From: Caldifarciminota bacterium | Lineage (GTDB): Bacteria; Hydrothermota; Hydrothermia; B15-G9; WFZT01 | Reading direction: 5' to 3' | Assembly (NCBI GenBank): GCA_026986655.1 | Contig: JALSOD010000002.1 | Coordinates: 1-5,858 of the forward strand | DNA length: 5,858 bases | Shown here: positions 1 to 5,116 of the stretch, one piece after another | How the letters are laid out: every line of letters begins with the position of its first letter | Position numbering within the stretch: position 1 is the stretch's first letter | Position numbers and translations under genes: made by a program | Notes under the pieces: generated by a model | The model's input: the letters and a program-made list of their open reading frames with translations, nothing else | The model's database searches: none | Told to the model about the DNA's origin: nothing

Positions 1-75
1 TTATTTTTAAAGACGGAGGGGGAGGTCAAATCCTCGAGGACTCCTGTTGTGAAGTATCGGTTTTATTATATTTAA
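1..75 (+). CDS. 3' end of a small protein, paralogue of the next gene (partial)
   Basis: An open frame enters from the left edge in frame 1 and gives 24 residues before TAA at 73-75. Its tail reads GEVKSSRTPVVKYRFYYI. The gene at 83-340 ends GEIRSSKEAAVSYKFYYLP. Over 18 aligned positions I count 9 identities (G, E, S, S, V, Y, F, Y, Y), and most other positions are conservative (V/I, K/R, I/L). The match lies in the same reading frame and the same C-terminal position. I therefore call this the end of a tandem paralogue rather than chance read-through. The stop is 7 bases before the next ATG, which suggests one transcript. The function is unknown, and the N-terminal part lies outside the window. 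Confidence 0.7.
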   Translation, partial: LFLKTEGEVKSSRTPVVKYRFYYI

Positions 76-82
76 ACTTGAT

Positions 83-340
83 ATGAATATTTGTGAAAAG
101 GCTAAAAGGTTTCGTATGCTGGTTCTTGAAAAGAAAGAAAGGGGTTTAGTTGTGAAAACTAAGGTGTTTCAAGCTTACGACTGCGGGGTACTGGAAGCTA
201 TAGAATATGTACTTCGCGAATATACCTTATCTAAATCGGATAAATTGAAATTTATACAGGATTTGTTGGAAAGAATAGGAGGTGAGATAAGGAGCTCAAA
301 GGAAGCAGCTGTGAGCTATAAGTTTTATTACCTACCTTGA
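83..340 (+). CDS. Small uncharacterised protein, 85 aa, tandem paralogue of upstream gene
   Basis: I do not recognise the family. The protein looks largely helical and basic in its first 65 residues, with a segment rich in Leu, Ile and Glu at about residues 36-67. It then has a short strand-like tail ending SYKFYYLP. There is no signal peptide, membrane segment or Cys cluster. The conserved tail shared with the gene ending at 75 suggests that the C-terminus is functionally important, for example as an interaction surface (inference). Two starts are possible. ATG at 83 has no ribosome binding site. ATG at 116 (residue 12) is preceded by AAGGT at 106-110, five bases away, and would give 74 residues. 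The last 13 bases overlap the end of the convergent LamG gene. The support is an intact frame plus similarity to the neighbouring fragment. Confidence 0.72.
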   Translation: MNICEKAKRFRMLVLEKKERGLVVKTKVFQAYDCGVLEAIEYVLREYTLSKSDKLKFIQDLLERIGGEIRSSKEAAVSYKFYYLP

Positions 341-1245
341 TATGGGTTTTCTATATCGAAAATAGTTTCTACATCATTTAAGGTTAGAACTTTATTGAAA
401 AACCGTAAATTATCTATTTTTCCGATGAAAAATGAGGTGGGTTTAATAGGATTATTATCTCCAGTGTGATAGGTAACCCCTACATAAAAGTCCGCATCAT
501 CCAAGTGGTCATAGCAAACATCAGGGAATACACCTTTTTGTAATTTATCCACATAATAAGTGATTTGACCATTTTGCACTGTCACCACTATGTGATGCCA
601 CTTCCCATTTGCTATGAAAAATTCAGTGGTTTTGTACTTGTCTCCTTTGGCACAATTTCCAGACCAAATATGCAGCCTTCCATTACTTAGGGCTATCCCA
701 ATGTCCCTTGTTGGCCCAGCTGTAGCCATAGCCACCAGCGTGGGGTTAGTCCAATAATCATCCCCCACCGCTGTTTGAATTGTGTTTACCCATAAAGAAA
801 CGGACCACTCCTTAAGGGGATTTACGGGTTTTCCGATGTTGATGTATGAAGCACCATTGAGGAATGCAGCCTGGTTCCACCCGTCATATACATATATTTC
901 CTCCCCTGTCCATTTCCCATCGAATTTTCCCGATGCCTCATTTGCATTCGAGTCAAATCTCCATAATGCTATACATGAACTATCTCCCAAAATGTCCAAT
1001 AGCGGAAGGTCGGGTGGTGCGATAACTCTACCCCTGTTGCTTTTCCAAACATTCTTGTTTTTGGTGTTATCTATACATATAAACTCTTCCCCTGTAACTC
1101 CGTTTATCCATAAAACTCCTAATTGAGGGGGATTTATGCTTGGTGTAGGGTCTGTTGAGGCGATACGAAACAACTTGTCTACTTTACTACTTACAACAGG
1201 TACTGTAGGTACAATTTCAATGCCTGAACTCCCTGGTACAAACAT
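328..1245 (-). CDS. LamG/concanavalin A-like protein with tail-fibre-like N-terminus (putative receptor-binding protein)
   Basis: The protein has 305 residues from ATG at 1245. A TTG at 1284 would add 13 residues, but it has no better start signal. Residues 33-70 carry the pattern seen in many phage tail fibre and attachment proteins: PTPSINPPQLGVLWIN, then TGEEFICIDNT and NVW. Residues 91-297 read as a LamG-type jelly roll: CIALWRFD at the start, WSVSLWVN near 148, GKWHHIVVTV near 214 followed by ITYYVDKLQKG, and a closing strand FFIGKIDNLRFF near 272. Such domains bind carbohydrates or other surface ligands. No catalytic site is evident. There is no signal peptide or membrane segment, which fits a virion or tail component better than a secreted enzyme. 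Attachment to a host surface glycan is inference. No Shine-Dalgarno site is seen. A weak TTTAA box at 1277-1281 lies about 32-36 bases upstream on the minus strand. The gene starts back to back with the plus-strand ORF at 1252. Confidence 0.85.
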   Translation of the reverse strand: MFVPGSSGIEIVPTVPVVSSKVDKLFRIASTDPTPSINPPQLGVLWINGVTGEEFICIDNTKNKNVWKSNRGRVIAPPDLPLLDILGDSSCIALWRFDSNANEASGKFDGKWTGEEIYVYDGWNQAAFLNGASYINIGKPVNPLKEWSVSLWVNTIQTAVGDDYWTNPTLVAMATAGPTRDIGIALSNGRLHIWSGNCAKGDKYKTTEFFIANGKWHHIVVTVQNGQITYYVDKLQKGVFPDVCYDHLDDADFYVGVTYHTGDNNPIKPTSFFIGKIDNLRFFNKVLTLNDVETIFDIENPYQGR

Positions 1246-1251
1246 AATAAA

Positions 1252-1512
1252 ATGAATACTATGATTTTCGAAGAGGTTAAACAAATTACCGATTATGGAT
1301 ATGTAAGTAGAGCACAGAATCGGTATAGCGTACCTGCCTTGCCAGACGCGGGTATCCCCGACTTGGTTTCGGGGAACAGGTGTCCTGTAGAATGCAGTCG
1401 AGGGAATACACCGTCGTCAGTCGCAGGGTTCGACTTGAAGAGCATCTGTGAGCAGCACAAACCTTTATGTATAGGTGGATTGATAGCCTTATTAATCCTT
1501 CTAACAAAATAG
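1252..1512 (+). CDS. Putative small tail-anchored membrane protein, 86 aa
   Basis: The frame encodes a polar, Gly/Pro/Ser-rich body with four Cys (residues 44, 48, 66, 73). It ends in a hydrophobic segment, LCIGGLIALLILLT at about residues 72-85, followed by a single Lys. A C-terminal membrane anchor of this kind is common in small viral and mobile-element proteins. It is the only plausible protein in this interval, because the minus-strand frames here give Arg/Cys/Ser-rich products without recognisable character. Doubts remain. No ribosome binding site precedes ATG 1252 or ATG 1261. Codon use between 1321 and 1440 is much richer in G and C at third positions than in the neighbours. The same bases form several hairpins and could instead be a structured RNA. 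The stop is 10 bases from the end of the convergent gene at 1523. No homologue is recognised. Confidence 0.5.
   Translation: MNTMIFEEVKQITDYGYVSRAQNRYSVPALPDAGIPDLVSGNRCPVECSRGNTPSSVAGFDLKSICEQHKPLCIGGLIALLILLTK
1321..1440. other. GC-rich island with clustered hairpins
   Basis: By direct count, 69 of these 120 bases are G or C (about 57%), and there are 11 CpG steps, well above the AT-rich surroundings. Perfect inverted repeats lie side by side: TCCCCGA at 1355-1361 with TCGGGGA at 1369-1375 (7-base loop), then ACAGG at 1376-1380 with CCTGT at 1384-1388 (3-base loop). A longer pair is AGTCGA at 1396-1401 with TCGACT at 1430-1435. CCTGC at 1333-1337 can also pair with GCAGG at 1423-1427, and GACG at 1345-1348 with CGTC at 1415-1418, enclosing the two hairpins. 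It overlaps the 86-residue ORF. It could be a structured RNA on either strand, foreign coding DNA, or chance. Confidence 0.5.
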
Positions 1513-1522
1513 ATGTAAGGAG

Positions 1523-1933
1523 TCAAAGTTCAAACTTTAATATATAGACACTTGCTGGGACCCGCGGAGAAATAGTTATTTCCAAACTTTCCTTCCTAAG
1601 ATTCACTATCTGTAATTCCTTTTCATTGTAAATGTTTTTTAATTGCATTATAGGAGTATTTTCGGTTTTTCCACCAATTGGTTTTCCAGTAATATTTACC
1701 ACACCAGTTTCTATGTCGATAAGGATTCCTTGATTGGTATTTAGTATTATTTTTTTGTCTTGTTCAAGTAGATATAGGTCACCCGAGACAATGGTTCTGT
1801 AGGTTATTGGTATAACGAAAGCAGCTCCTTTCTTTCCCCTATTTAAATAGAGTACTCCCTCGTCGCTATCATATGTAAATGGGAACGCGGCTTGAGCTTC
1901 AGAATAACTGTATAACTTATCCCTAATTGCCAT
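1523..1933 (-). CDS. Uncharacterised beta-rich protein, 136 aa (possible structural component)
   Basis: I do not recognise the family. The sequence alternates hydrophobic and polar residues in a way that predicts many beta strands, for example GVLYLNRG near residue 26, GAAFVIPITYRTIV near 36, KKIILNT near 59, GILIDIETGVVNIT near 69, and LEITISP then VYILKFEL at the end. There is no signal peptide, membrane helix or cysteine. The beta-rich make-up and the shared strand with the LamG gene suggest a particle or tail accessory protein, but this is inference from context only. ATG at 1933 is the first Met. The next upstream bases on the minus strand hold no Shine-Dalgarno site at useful spacing; GGAG occurs about 20 bases away, which is too far. 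Its start lies 11 bases from the start of the divergent gene at 1945, so its promoter must lie inside that gene. Confidence 0.75.
   Translation of the reverse strand: MAIRDKLYSYSEAQAAFPFTYDSDEGVLYLNRGKKGAAFVIPITYRTIVSGDLYLLEQDKKIILNTNQGILIDIETGVVNITGKPIGGKTENTPIMQLKNIYNEKELQIVNLRKESLEITISPRVPASVYILKFEL
1911..1920 (+). promoter_or_regulatory. Putative TATA box (or -10 element) for the 1945 operon
   Basis: TATAACTTAT sits 25-34 bases before ATG 1945. That is the distance expected for an archaeal TATA box driving a leaderless transcript, and this start has no Shine-Dalgarno site. Read as a bacterial -10 (TATAAC), it would place the transcript start near 1923, but no good -35 is seen. The element lies within the coding sequence of the divergent gene 1523-1933. 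Confidence 0.35.
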
Positions 1934-1944
1934 ACTAATAAATT

Positions 1945-2262
1945 ATGAAGCTTCTCCTTCAAATAAGGTGTCCCTTTTGTGGCACTTGGTTTACATACAG
2001 AAGAGGTATGTCTGTCCCGAAGGGTGAGGGCTTTTTGCAGGTTAAGGATATTAAAGAGGTTCCCAAATTTGATTTGTTAGATATTACTACTGATACTATG
2101 GTAAAAGAAGTTGTAGGTAGAGCAGTTGTAGGTAGTTATAGCTTACCTCAAGCTTTGTTAAAGCTCGATGGGCAATCTTACTCTATAATCAAAAGAAAAC
2201 TACTGGAAATCAAAAAACAATACAATAAAATTAACACTATCATCAAAAACTTAGGAGGTTGA
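1945..2262 (+). CDS. Single-CxxC (half zinc-knuckle) small protein, 105 aa
   Basis: The N-terminus begins MKLLLQIRCPFCGTWF. CPFCG (Cys9, Cys12) with the following aromatic residues is typical of the first half of a zinc ribbon or knuckle. No second Cys/His pair follows, and these are the only cysteines. Zinc binding would therefore need a dimer or a partner, or the motif could be redox-active or a degenerate ribbon. Residues 63-105 are strongly basic and helical, ending KKQYNKINTIIKNLGG, which could contact nucleic acid or a coiled coil (inference). An in-frame duplication gives VVGRAVVGS near residues 56-64. The stop TGA at 2260-2262 is two bases before the ATG of the large coiled-coil gene, and its last codons form that gene's ribosome binding site, so the two are co-transcribed and probably coupled. 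ATG 1945 lacks a Shine-Dalgarno site. Confidence 0.75.
   Translation: MKLLLQIRCPFCGTWFTYRRGMSVPKGEGFLQVKDIKEVPKFDLLDITTDTMVKEVVGRAVVGSYSLPQALLKLDGQSYSIIKRKLLEIKKQYNKINTIIKNLGG
2110..2135 (+). repeat. 11-bp direct repeat, in-frame within the CxxC gene
   Basis: GTTGTAGGTAG occurs at 2110-2120 and again at 2125-2135 with a 15-base period. It encodes VVGR-A-VVGS, so the duplication keeps the frame. It looks like a small slippage duplication. Confidence 0.6.
2253..2259 (+). promoter_or_regulatory. Strong Shine-Dalgarno site for the coiled-coil gene
   Basis: AGGAGGT lies five bases before ATG 2265. It is the best ribosome binding site in the window and decides the start over the in-frame TTG at 2259, which lies partly inside the motif. 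It sits within the last codons of the upstream CxxC gene, as expected for an operon-internal gene. Confidence 0.85.
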
Positions 2263-2264
2263 CA

Positions 2265-4181
2265 ATGGCAGACCTAAATTGGGATGAAATACTTAGTGAG
2301 GAGAAAAAATCTAAAAATGAAGCTATCGAGAAAGTTAACAAGAAAATCGTTGAAAAAACATATAAGGAATCGATAGTTGCGGACGAGAATCTCACCACTT
2401 TGAGGATAAAAATCCATCTTCTTTCAAAGGATGGGGAATGGGTAGAGGTAGGAACCTTCGCTTTCTCTAAGGAGAACTTTGCAAATATCACTGATTTCGT
2501 GAGGGATATTATCTTGTCCCAGATTGAGAATCTCGACCGATTTAACATAGGCGGGGTAGCAAAGGTAAAGTATGTGGTCTATGACGAAAACAGCTCAAAA
2601 GCCTTATTGAGGAATACGGTATCTATTGCAATTCCTAAGGAGTTGTTAAGGGAGAAGTTAGAAGAGAAGAAAGAAGAGGTGATAGTAAAAACTGAAGCCT
2701 CGGTGTGGGACAGCATTGAAAAATTCGTTGAACTAAATAAGGCTTTACTGGATAACACAATCCGCATGAAGGATATGGAAAAAGAACAAGTTGAAAAGTT
2801 GTTTGAATTGCAGCTGAGGGAACTAAACAAAAAGATAGAGGAGCTGAAATCGAAAGCACCTGAAGGCGGTGAAAAAGCCCTGCTTCTGCTTGTAGAGTTG
2901 CAGAAGTTGCGTGACGAGTTTGAAAGAAGGTTGATTGAACTAAAAGCAAAAAACCCTATGGAGGAAGTGGCCACTAAAGTGGTGGAAAAAGTTGTGGATA
3001 AAGCTTTAGATAAAGCCTTCAAAGAGGAGAATAGGAAAAACGATGACGAAATAGCTAAATATCTTTTAAGCCTTGTGCAAACAGAAAACCAAACTCAAGT
3101 TGAACTTTTGAAAACTCTGTTACAGAAAGAATTGAATAAGGACCCTGCAAACGAAATAGAAAGAATTGCAAAGCTTGTTAAGGAGTTAAGAGATAAAGAT
3201 ACAGGTGAAGATATTAAGAATGAGTTATCCAAGATAGTCCTTGAGATAGCCAAGAGGAAAATGTCTGAAGACCCTCTTGAGGACTTGAAACAAAAAGTGG
3301 AGCTGATAAACGGAATAGTTAAAACTCTTAGGGGAGATGAAAATAAAATCAAGGAAGAGATACAACAGCAGATTAACGAGTTGAGGAATCTTATCCTTGC
3401 TCAACAAATGAGCTATCCCCAACAATATGAAGAGGAACCTAAGGACCCTCTCGAACAACTTGAGTCGGAAACAGAAAAACTTGCAAGAATCTACGAGCGT
3501 ATGGAAAGATTGTTTGGCAAAAGGGAACCCGCCTCAAAGACTTTAATTGAGACTATTAAAGAGGTGCTATCTTCCCCCACGATAGTGGAAATAGCTAAAA
3601 CTCTCGTCCAGGGTTTAATCCAAATGCAACAACTGCAAATGCAGATGCAGATGCAGGCTGTAACAAACCCCCTTTACATGCAAGCTGTTGCTTATGGGCA
3701 AATGCCAGTTAGAAAGAGGGTGGTAAAAAGAAAGCCAGTTGTACCACCACAACAGCCGCAACCGCAACCGCAACAAATCAACCAAGTAAAGATGTCTGCT
3801 CCACAACCACAACCTGTAGCGGTTCCCCAAACAACGGTTTCGGGGGCAGAGAAACAAGCTGAAGAACACAGCGTCTTGAAACAAGCTGAAGATTTATTCC
3901 ATAAAGAGTTAGCACCTGTTTTGAAAGAGCTTGCGAAAGAAAAGAAAAGGGGAAAGGAATGGGAGGAAAAAGTGATAAACACAATGACAGAGAAGCTGTT
4001 GCAATTGGAGCAAGAGAGACAGCTGATGGCAAGGATAGTTACAGAAAATCAGGATGACTTAGCTAAGTTTAAAGAATTTATAGATGAGGAGGTTAAAAAC
4101 CTTCTAAAGGTTAGCAAGCAGAAAGCAGTGGAACTCTCCGATGCCGTCCTTGCAAGGGTGGTACAAAAGTTAATAGGTTAA
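2265..4181 (+). CDS. Large coiled-coil protein with Gln/Met/Pro-rich hinge, 638 aa (putative structural protein)
   Basis: From ATG 2265 the protein has an acidic, Lys-rich N-terminal tail and a small probably globular alpha/beta domain at about residues 40-124 (TTLRIKIHLL, GEWVEVGTFAF, GGVAKVKYVVYD, NTVSIAIP). A very long Lys/Glu/Leu coiled coil spans roughly 126-440. It is followed by a Gln/Met run at 453-464, a basic patch RKRVVKRK at 483-490, a Pro/Gln hinge at 491-524, and a second helical segment at 528-638. There are no cysteines, membrane segments or nucleotide-binding motifs. This layout suggests an elongated scaffold, filament or tape-like protein, and the basic patch could touch nucleic acid or membrane. 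It does not show the repeated hydrophobic segments usual in tape-measure proteins. Overlapping antisense frames are shadows of the Lys/Glu codons. The family is not recognised, and the gene itself is certain. Confidence 0.92.
   Translation: MADLNWDEILSEEKKSKNEAIEKVNKKIVEKTYKESIVADENLTTLRIKIHLLSKDGEWVEVGTFAFSKENFANITDFVRDIILSQIENLDRFNIGGVAKVKYVVYDENSSKALLRNTVSIAIPKELLREKLEEKKEEVIVKTEASVWDSIEKFVELNKALLDNTIRMKDMEKEQVEKLFELQLRELNKKIEELKSKAPEGGEKALLLLVELQKLRDEFERRLIELKAKNPMEEVATKVVEKVVDKALDKAFKEENRKNDDEIAKYLLSLVQTENQTQVELLKTLLQKELNKDPANEIERIAKLVKELRDKDTGEDIKNELSKIVLEIAKRKMSEDPLEDLKQKVELINGIVKTLRGDENKIKEEIQQQINELRNLILAQQMSYPQQYEEEPKDPLEQLESETEKLARIYERMERLFGKREPASKTLIETIKEVLSSPTIVEIAKTLVQGLIQMQQLQMQMQMQAVTNPLYMQAVAYGQMPVRKRVVKRKPVVPPQQPQPQPQQINQVKMSAPQPQPVAVPQTTVSGAEKQAEEHSVLKQAEDLFHKELAPVLKELAKEKKRGKEWEEKVINTMTEKLLQLEQERQLMARIVTENQDDLAKFKEFIDEEVKNLLKVSKQKAVELSDAVLARVVQKLIG
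3624..3656 (+). repeat. ATGCAG hexamer repeat (Met-Gln run)
   Basis: ATGCAG occurs three times in tandem at 3639-3656, preceded by the related ATGCAA at 3624-3629. The region encodes the MQQLQMQMQMQ run of the coiled-coil protein. A hexamer array keeps the frame as it expands or contracts, so its length may vary between relatives. Confidence 0.75.
3756..3773 (+). repeat. CCGCAA hexamer repeat (Pro-Gln run)
   Basis: Three tandem copies of CCGCAA encode PQPQPQ in the hinge of the coiled-coil protein. A related CCACAACCACAA run occurs a little downstream (around 3801). These are in-frame and length-variable candidates. Confidence 0.75.
3851..3892 (+). repeat. 15-bp exact direct repeat, 27-base period
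   Basis: GAAACAAGCTGAAGA occurs at 3851-3865 and 3878-3892. Both copies are in the same frame and encode KQAE followed by an acidic residue. The period is nine codons. It marks a recent internal duplication at the start of the C-terminal helical segment. Confidence 0.7.
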
Positions 4182-4199
4182 CTTTTTAACTTTTTAACC
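4176..4199. terminator. Possible T-rich termination region between convergent genes
   Basis: GGTTAA at 4176-4181 and TTAACC at 4194-4199 are inverted repeats around two TTTTT runs (4183-4187 and 4191-4195). The stem is weak and the loop is long, so this is not a classic hairpin terminator. T runs alone can end transcription in archaea. The site spans the stop codons of the coiled-coil gene and of the small minus-strand ORF. Confidence 0.3.
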
Positions 4200-4341
4200 T
4201 CTTTAACTCCTTCTCTATGGAGCTTAGCTTACTAAGAAGCATAAGGAAACCAGTTCCTACCACCAGTAAGAGCAGAAGGTTTGTCCCCCGTATGGAACTT
4301 GTATACTTCTGCAAATCCTTGTCTATTCCTTCATAGACCAT
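4186..4341 (-). CDS. Small single-pass membrane protein with C-terminal coil, 51 aa
   Basis: An ATG at 4341 opens a 51-codon frame ending in TAA at 4186-4188. The product has a polar N-terminus (MVYEGIDKDLQKYTSSIRG), a clear hydrophobic helix NLLLLLVVGTGFLMLL at residues 21-36, and a short charged amphipathic helix SSIEKELKRLKS. The positively charged C-terminus predicts that it faces the cytoplasm. Size and layout resemble small viral membrane proteins such as holin-like, spanin-like or virion membrane proteins, but no family can be assigned. It fills the 164-base gap between its neighbours almost exactly: its stop is 4 bases from the convergent stop at 4181 and its start is 4 bases from the divergent ATG at 4346. 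The clean TM-plus-coil pattern and this fit are the evidence for a real gene. No Shine-Dalgarno site is seen. Confidence 0.65.
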   Translation of the reverse strand: MVYEGIDKDLQKYTSSIRGTNLLLLLVVGTGFLMLLSKLSSIEKELKRLKS

Positions 4342-4345
4342 ACCT

Positions 4346-5116
4346 ATGAGTTTCTTTTCTCGCATAGAAGTTATGATAATACTTATGCTTGCAGCTCAAC
4401 CCGTTAAGTGTAAAAGGTTAAAAACCCCCTACTTTGTTGACTTGATAACAGGAAAAAAAGGGAAAGTTATATTTGCTCTAAGGTCCCCTTATCAGTTAAT
4501 AGAGATGATACTAATACCTTCCACAGGAAGTAGGAGGAAATGGCTTAGAGGATTGTTCTTAAACGGAGAAGTTCAATATGTGGAAGGTATTAATAAGGAG
4601 AATTACCACAATGCACATGCAAAGATATTAAAAAAGATACCTAAACACTTAATCCGTAATGTTGTTATTTTGGGAGGGGGAGATGGAGTATTGGCAGGTA
4701 AACTGGCTAAGTTGTTACCACGAGCAACTATTTATGTATTGGAGCTTGACCCTTGTATGATACATGTTTTTAAAAAATATTACCCCCACGATAATGATTA
4801 CGCTTTTTATAAAAGGAATGTGAAGGTTATTATAGGAGACGCATTCAATACAATTGATAGATTCGATAGAATAGATTTAGCATTTGTAGATTTGCCAGAT
4901 GCTCTCAATGAGGAGAGACTTGAAGCCCTTTACTCTCCCGAGAAGTTGGGGAAAGTATTCGAAAAGGCTAAATTTATCTCAATTTATAACGGCGGTGTAA
5001 ACCCCACCCAGATTGAACATCTTGCGAGAGGCTATGGTTTTAAAGTTATTGGAAGGTCTCTGGTACATGGTTGGCTGGGTGCGGTGGGTTTCGTTAGTCA
5101 TTTAAGTAGAATATAG
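4346..5116 (+). CDS. Spermidine synthase-like protein (polyamine aminopropyltransferase fold), 256 aa
   Basis: Rossmann-type landmarks of the spermidine/spermine synthase family appear in order. SPYQ at 47-50 and LFLNGEVQYVEG at 70-81 match the N-terminal beta region. NYHNAH at 86-91 stands where YHE is usual. ILGGGDG at 108-114 is the nucleotide-binding glycine loop, ELD at 133-135 and GDA at 164-166 contact the cofactor in relatives, and VDLPDA at 181-186 occupies the catalytic loop. The family transfers aminopropyl groups from decarboxylated S-adenosylmethionine to a polyamine. The loop reads D-L-P-D rather than the usual D-S-T/S-D-P, so substrate or activity may differ, and a related methyltransferase-like role is possible. 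The N-terminus has a hydrophobic stretch (VMIILMLAA, 9-17), and starts at 4373 or 4385 are also possible. No Shine-Dalgarno site is seen. It begins a three-gene overlapping run. Confidence 0.85.
   Translation: MSFFSRIEVMIILMLAAQPVKCKRLKTPYFVDLITGKKGKVIFALRSPYQLIEMILIPSTGSRRKWLRGLFLNGEVQYVEGINKENYHNAHAKILKKIPKHLIRNVVILGGGDGVLAGKLAKLLPRATIYVLELDPCMIHVFKKYYPHDNDYAFYKRNVKVIIGDAFNTIDRFDRIDLAFVDLPDALNEERLEALYSPEKLGKVFEKAKFISIYNGGVNPTQIEHLARGYGFKVIGRSLVHGWLGAVGFVSHLSRI

Noticed and set aside
15..44. Hairpin resembling a tRNA T-arm or terminator near the left edge (GAGG at 22-25 with CCTC at 32-35, GGAG with CTCC outside)
   Set aside because: The T-loop consensus is incomplete, no acceptor or anticodon stem fits, and no T run follows. 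The bases are better explained as codons of the paralogue fragment.
782..1126. Plus-strand ORF of 114 codons inside the LamG gene
   Set aside because: It is the complement of a well-supported domain protein. Its product has no recognisable pattern and no start signal.
1243..1284. TTG at 1284 as the start of the LamG protein (318 residues)
   Set aside because: It has no ribosome binding site, would overlap the divergent ORF, and adds residues unlike the rest. ATG 1245 is simpler.
1286..1526. Two minus-strand ORFs (1286-1507 and 1293-1526) in the GC-rich interval
   Set aside because: Their products are Arg/Cys/Ser-rich without domain or membrane character, and the second also overlaps the end of the 1523-1933 gene. 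The plus-strand frame with its hydrophobic anchor is the better candidate.
1525..1538. AAAGTT-CA-AACTTT dyad at the end of the 136-residue gene
   Set aside because: The two-base loop is too small for an RNA hairpin, the dyad is AT-only apart from its core, and it encodes the protein's last residues. It is probably chance.
2243..4032. Several minus-strand ORFs opposite the coiled-coil gene
   Set aside because: They are Ser/Phe/Leu-rich mirrors of Lys/Glu/Gln codons on the plus strand, as expected antisense to a long coiled coil.
4281..4307. TTGTCC and TATACT as a bacterial promoter for the 4346 gene
   Set aside because: The spacer is only 15 bases, the -35 match is poor, and both elements lie in the small minus-strand gene. 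This is insufficient to call.
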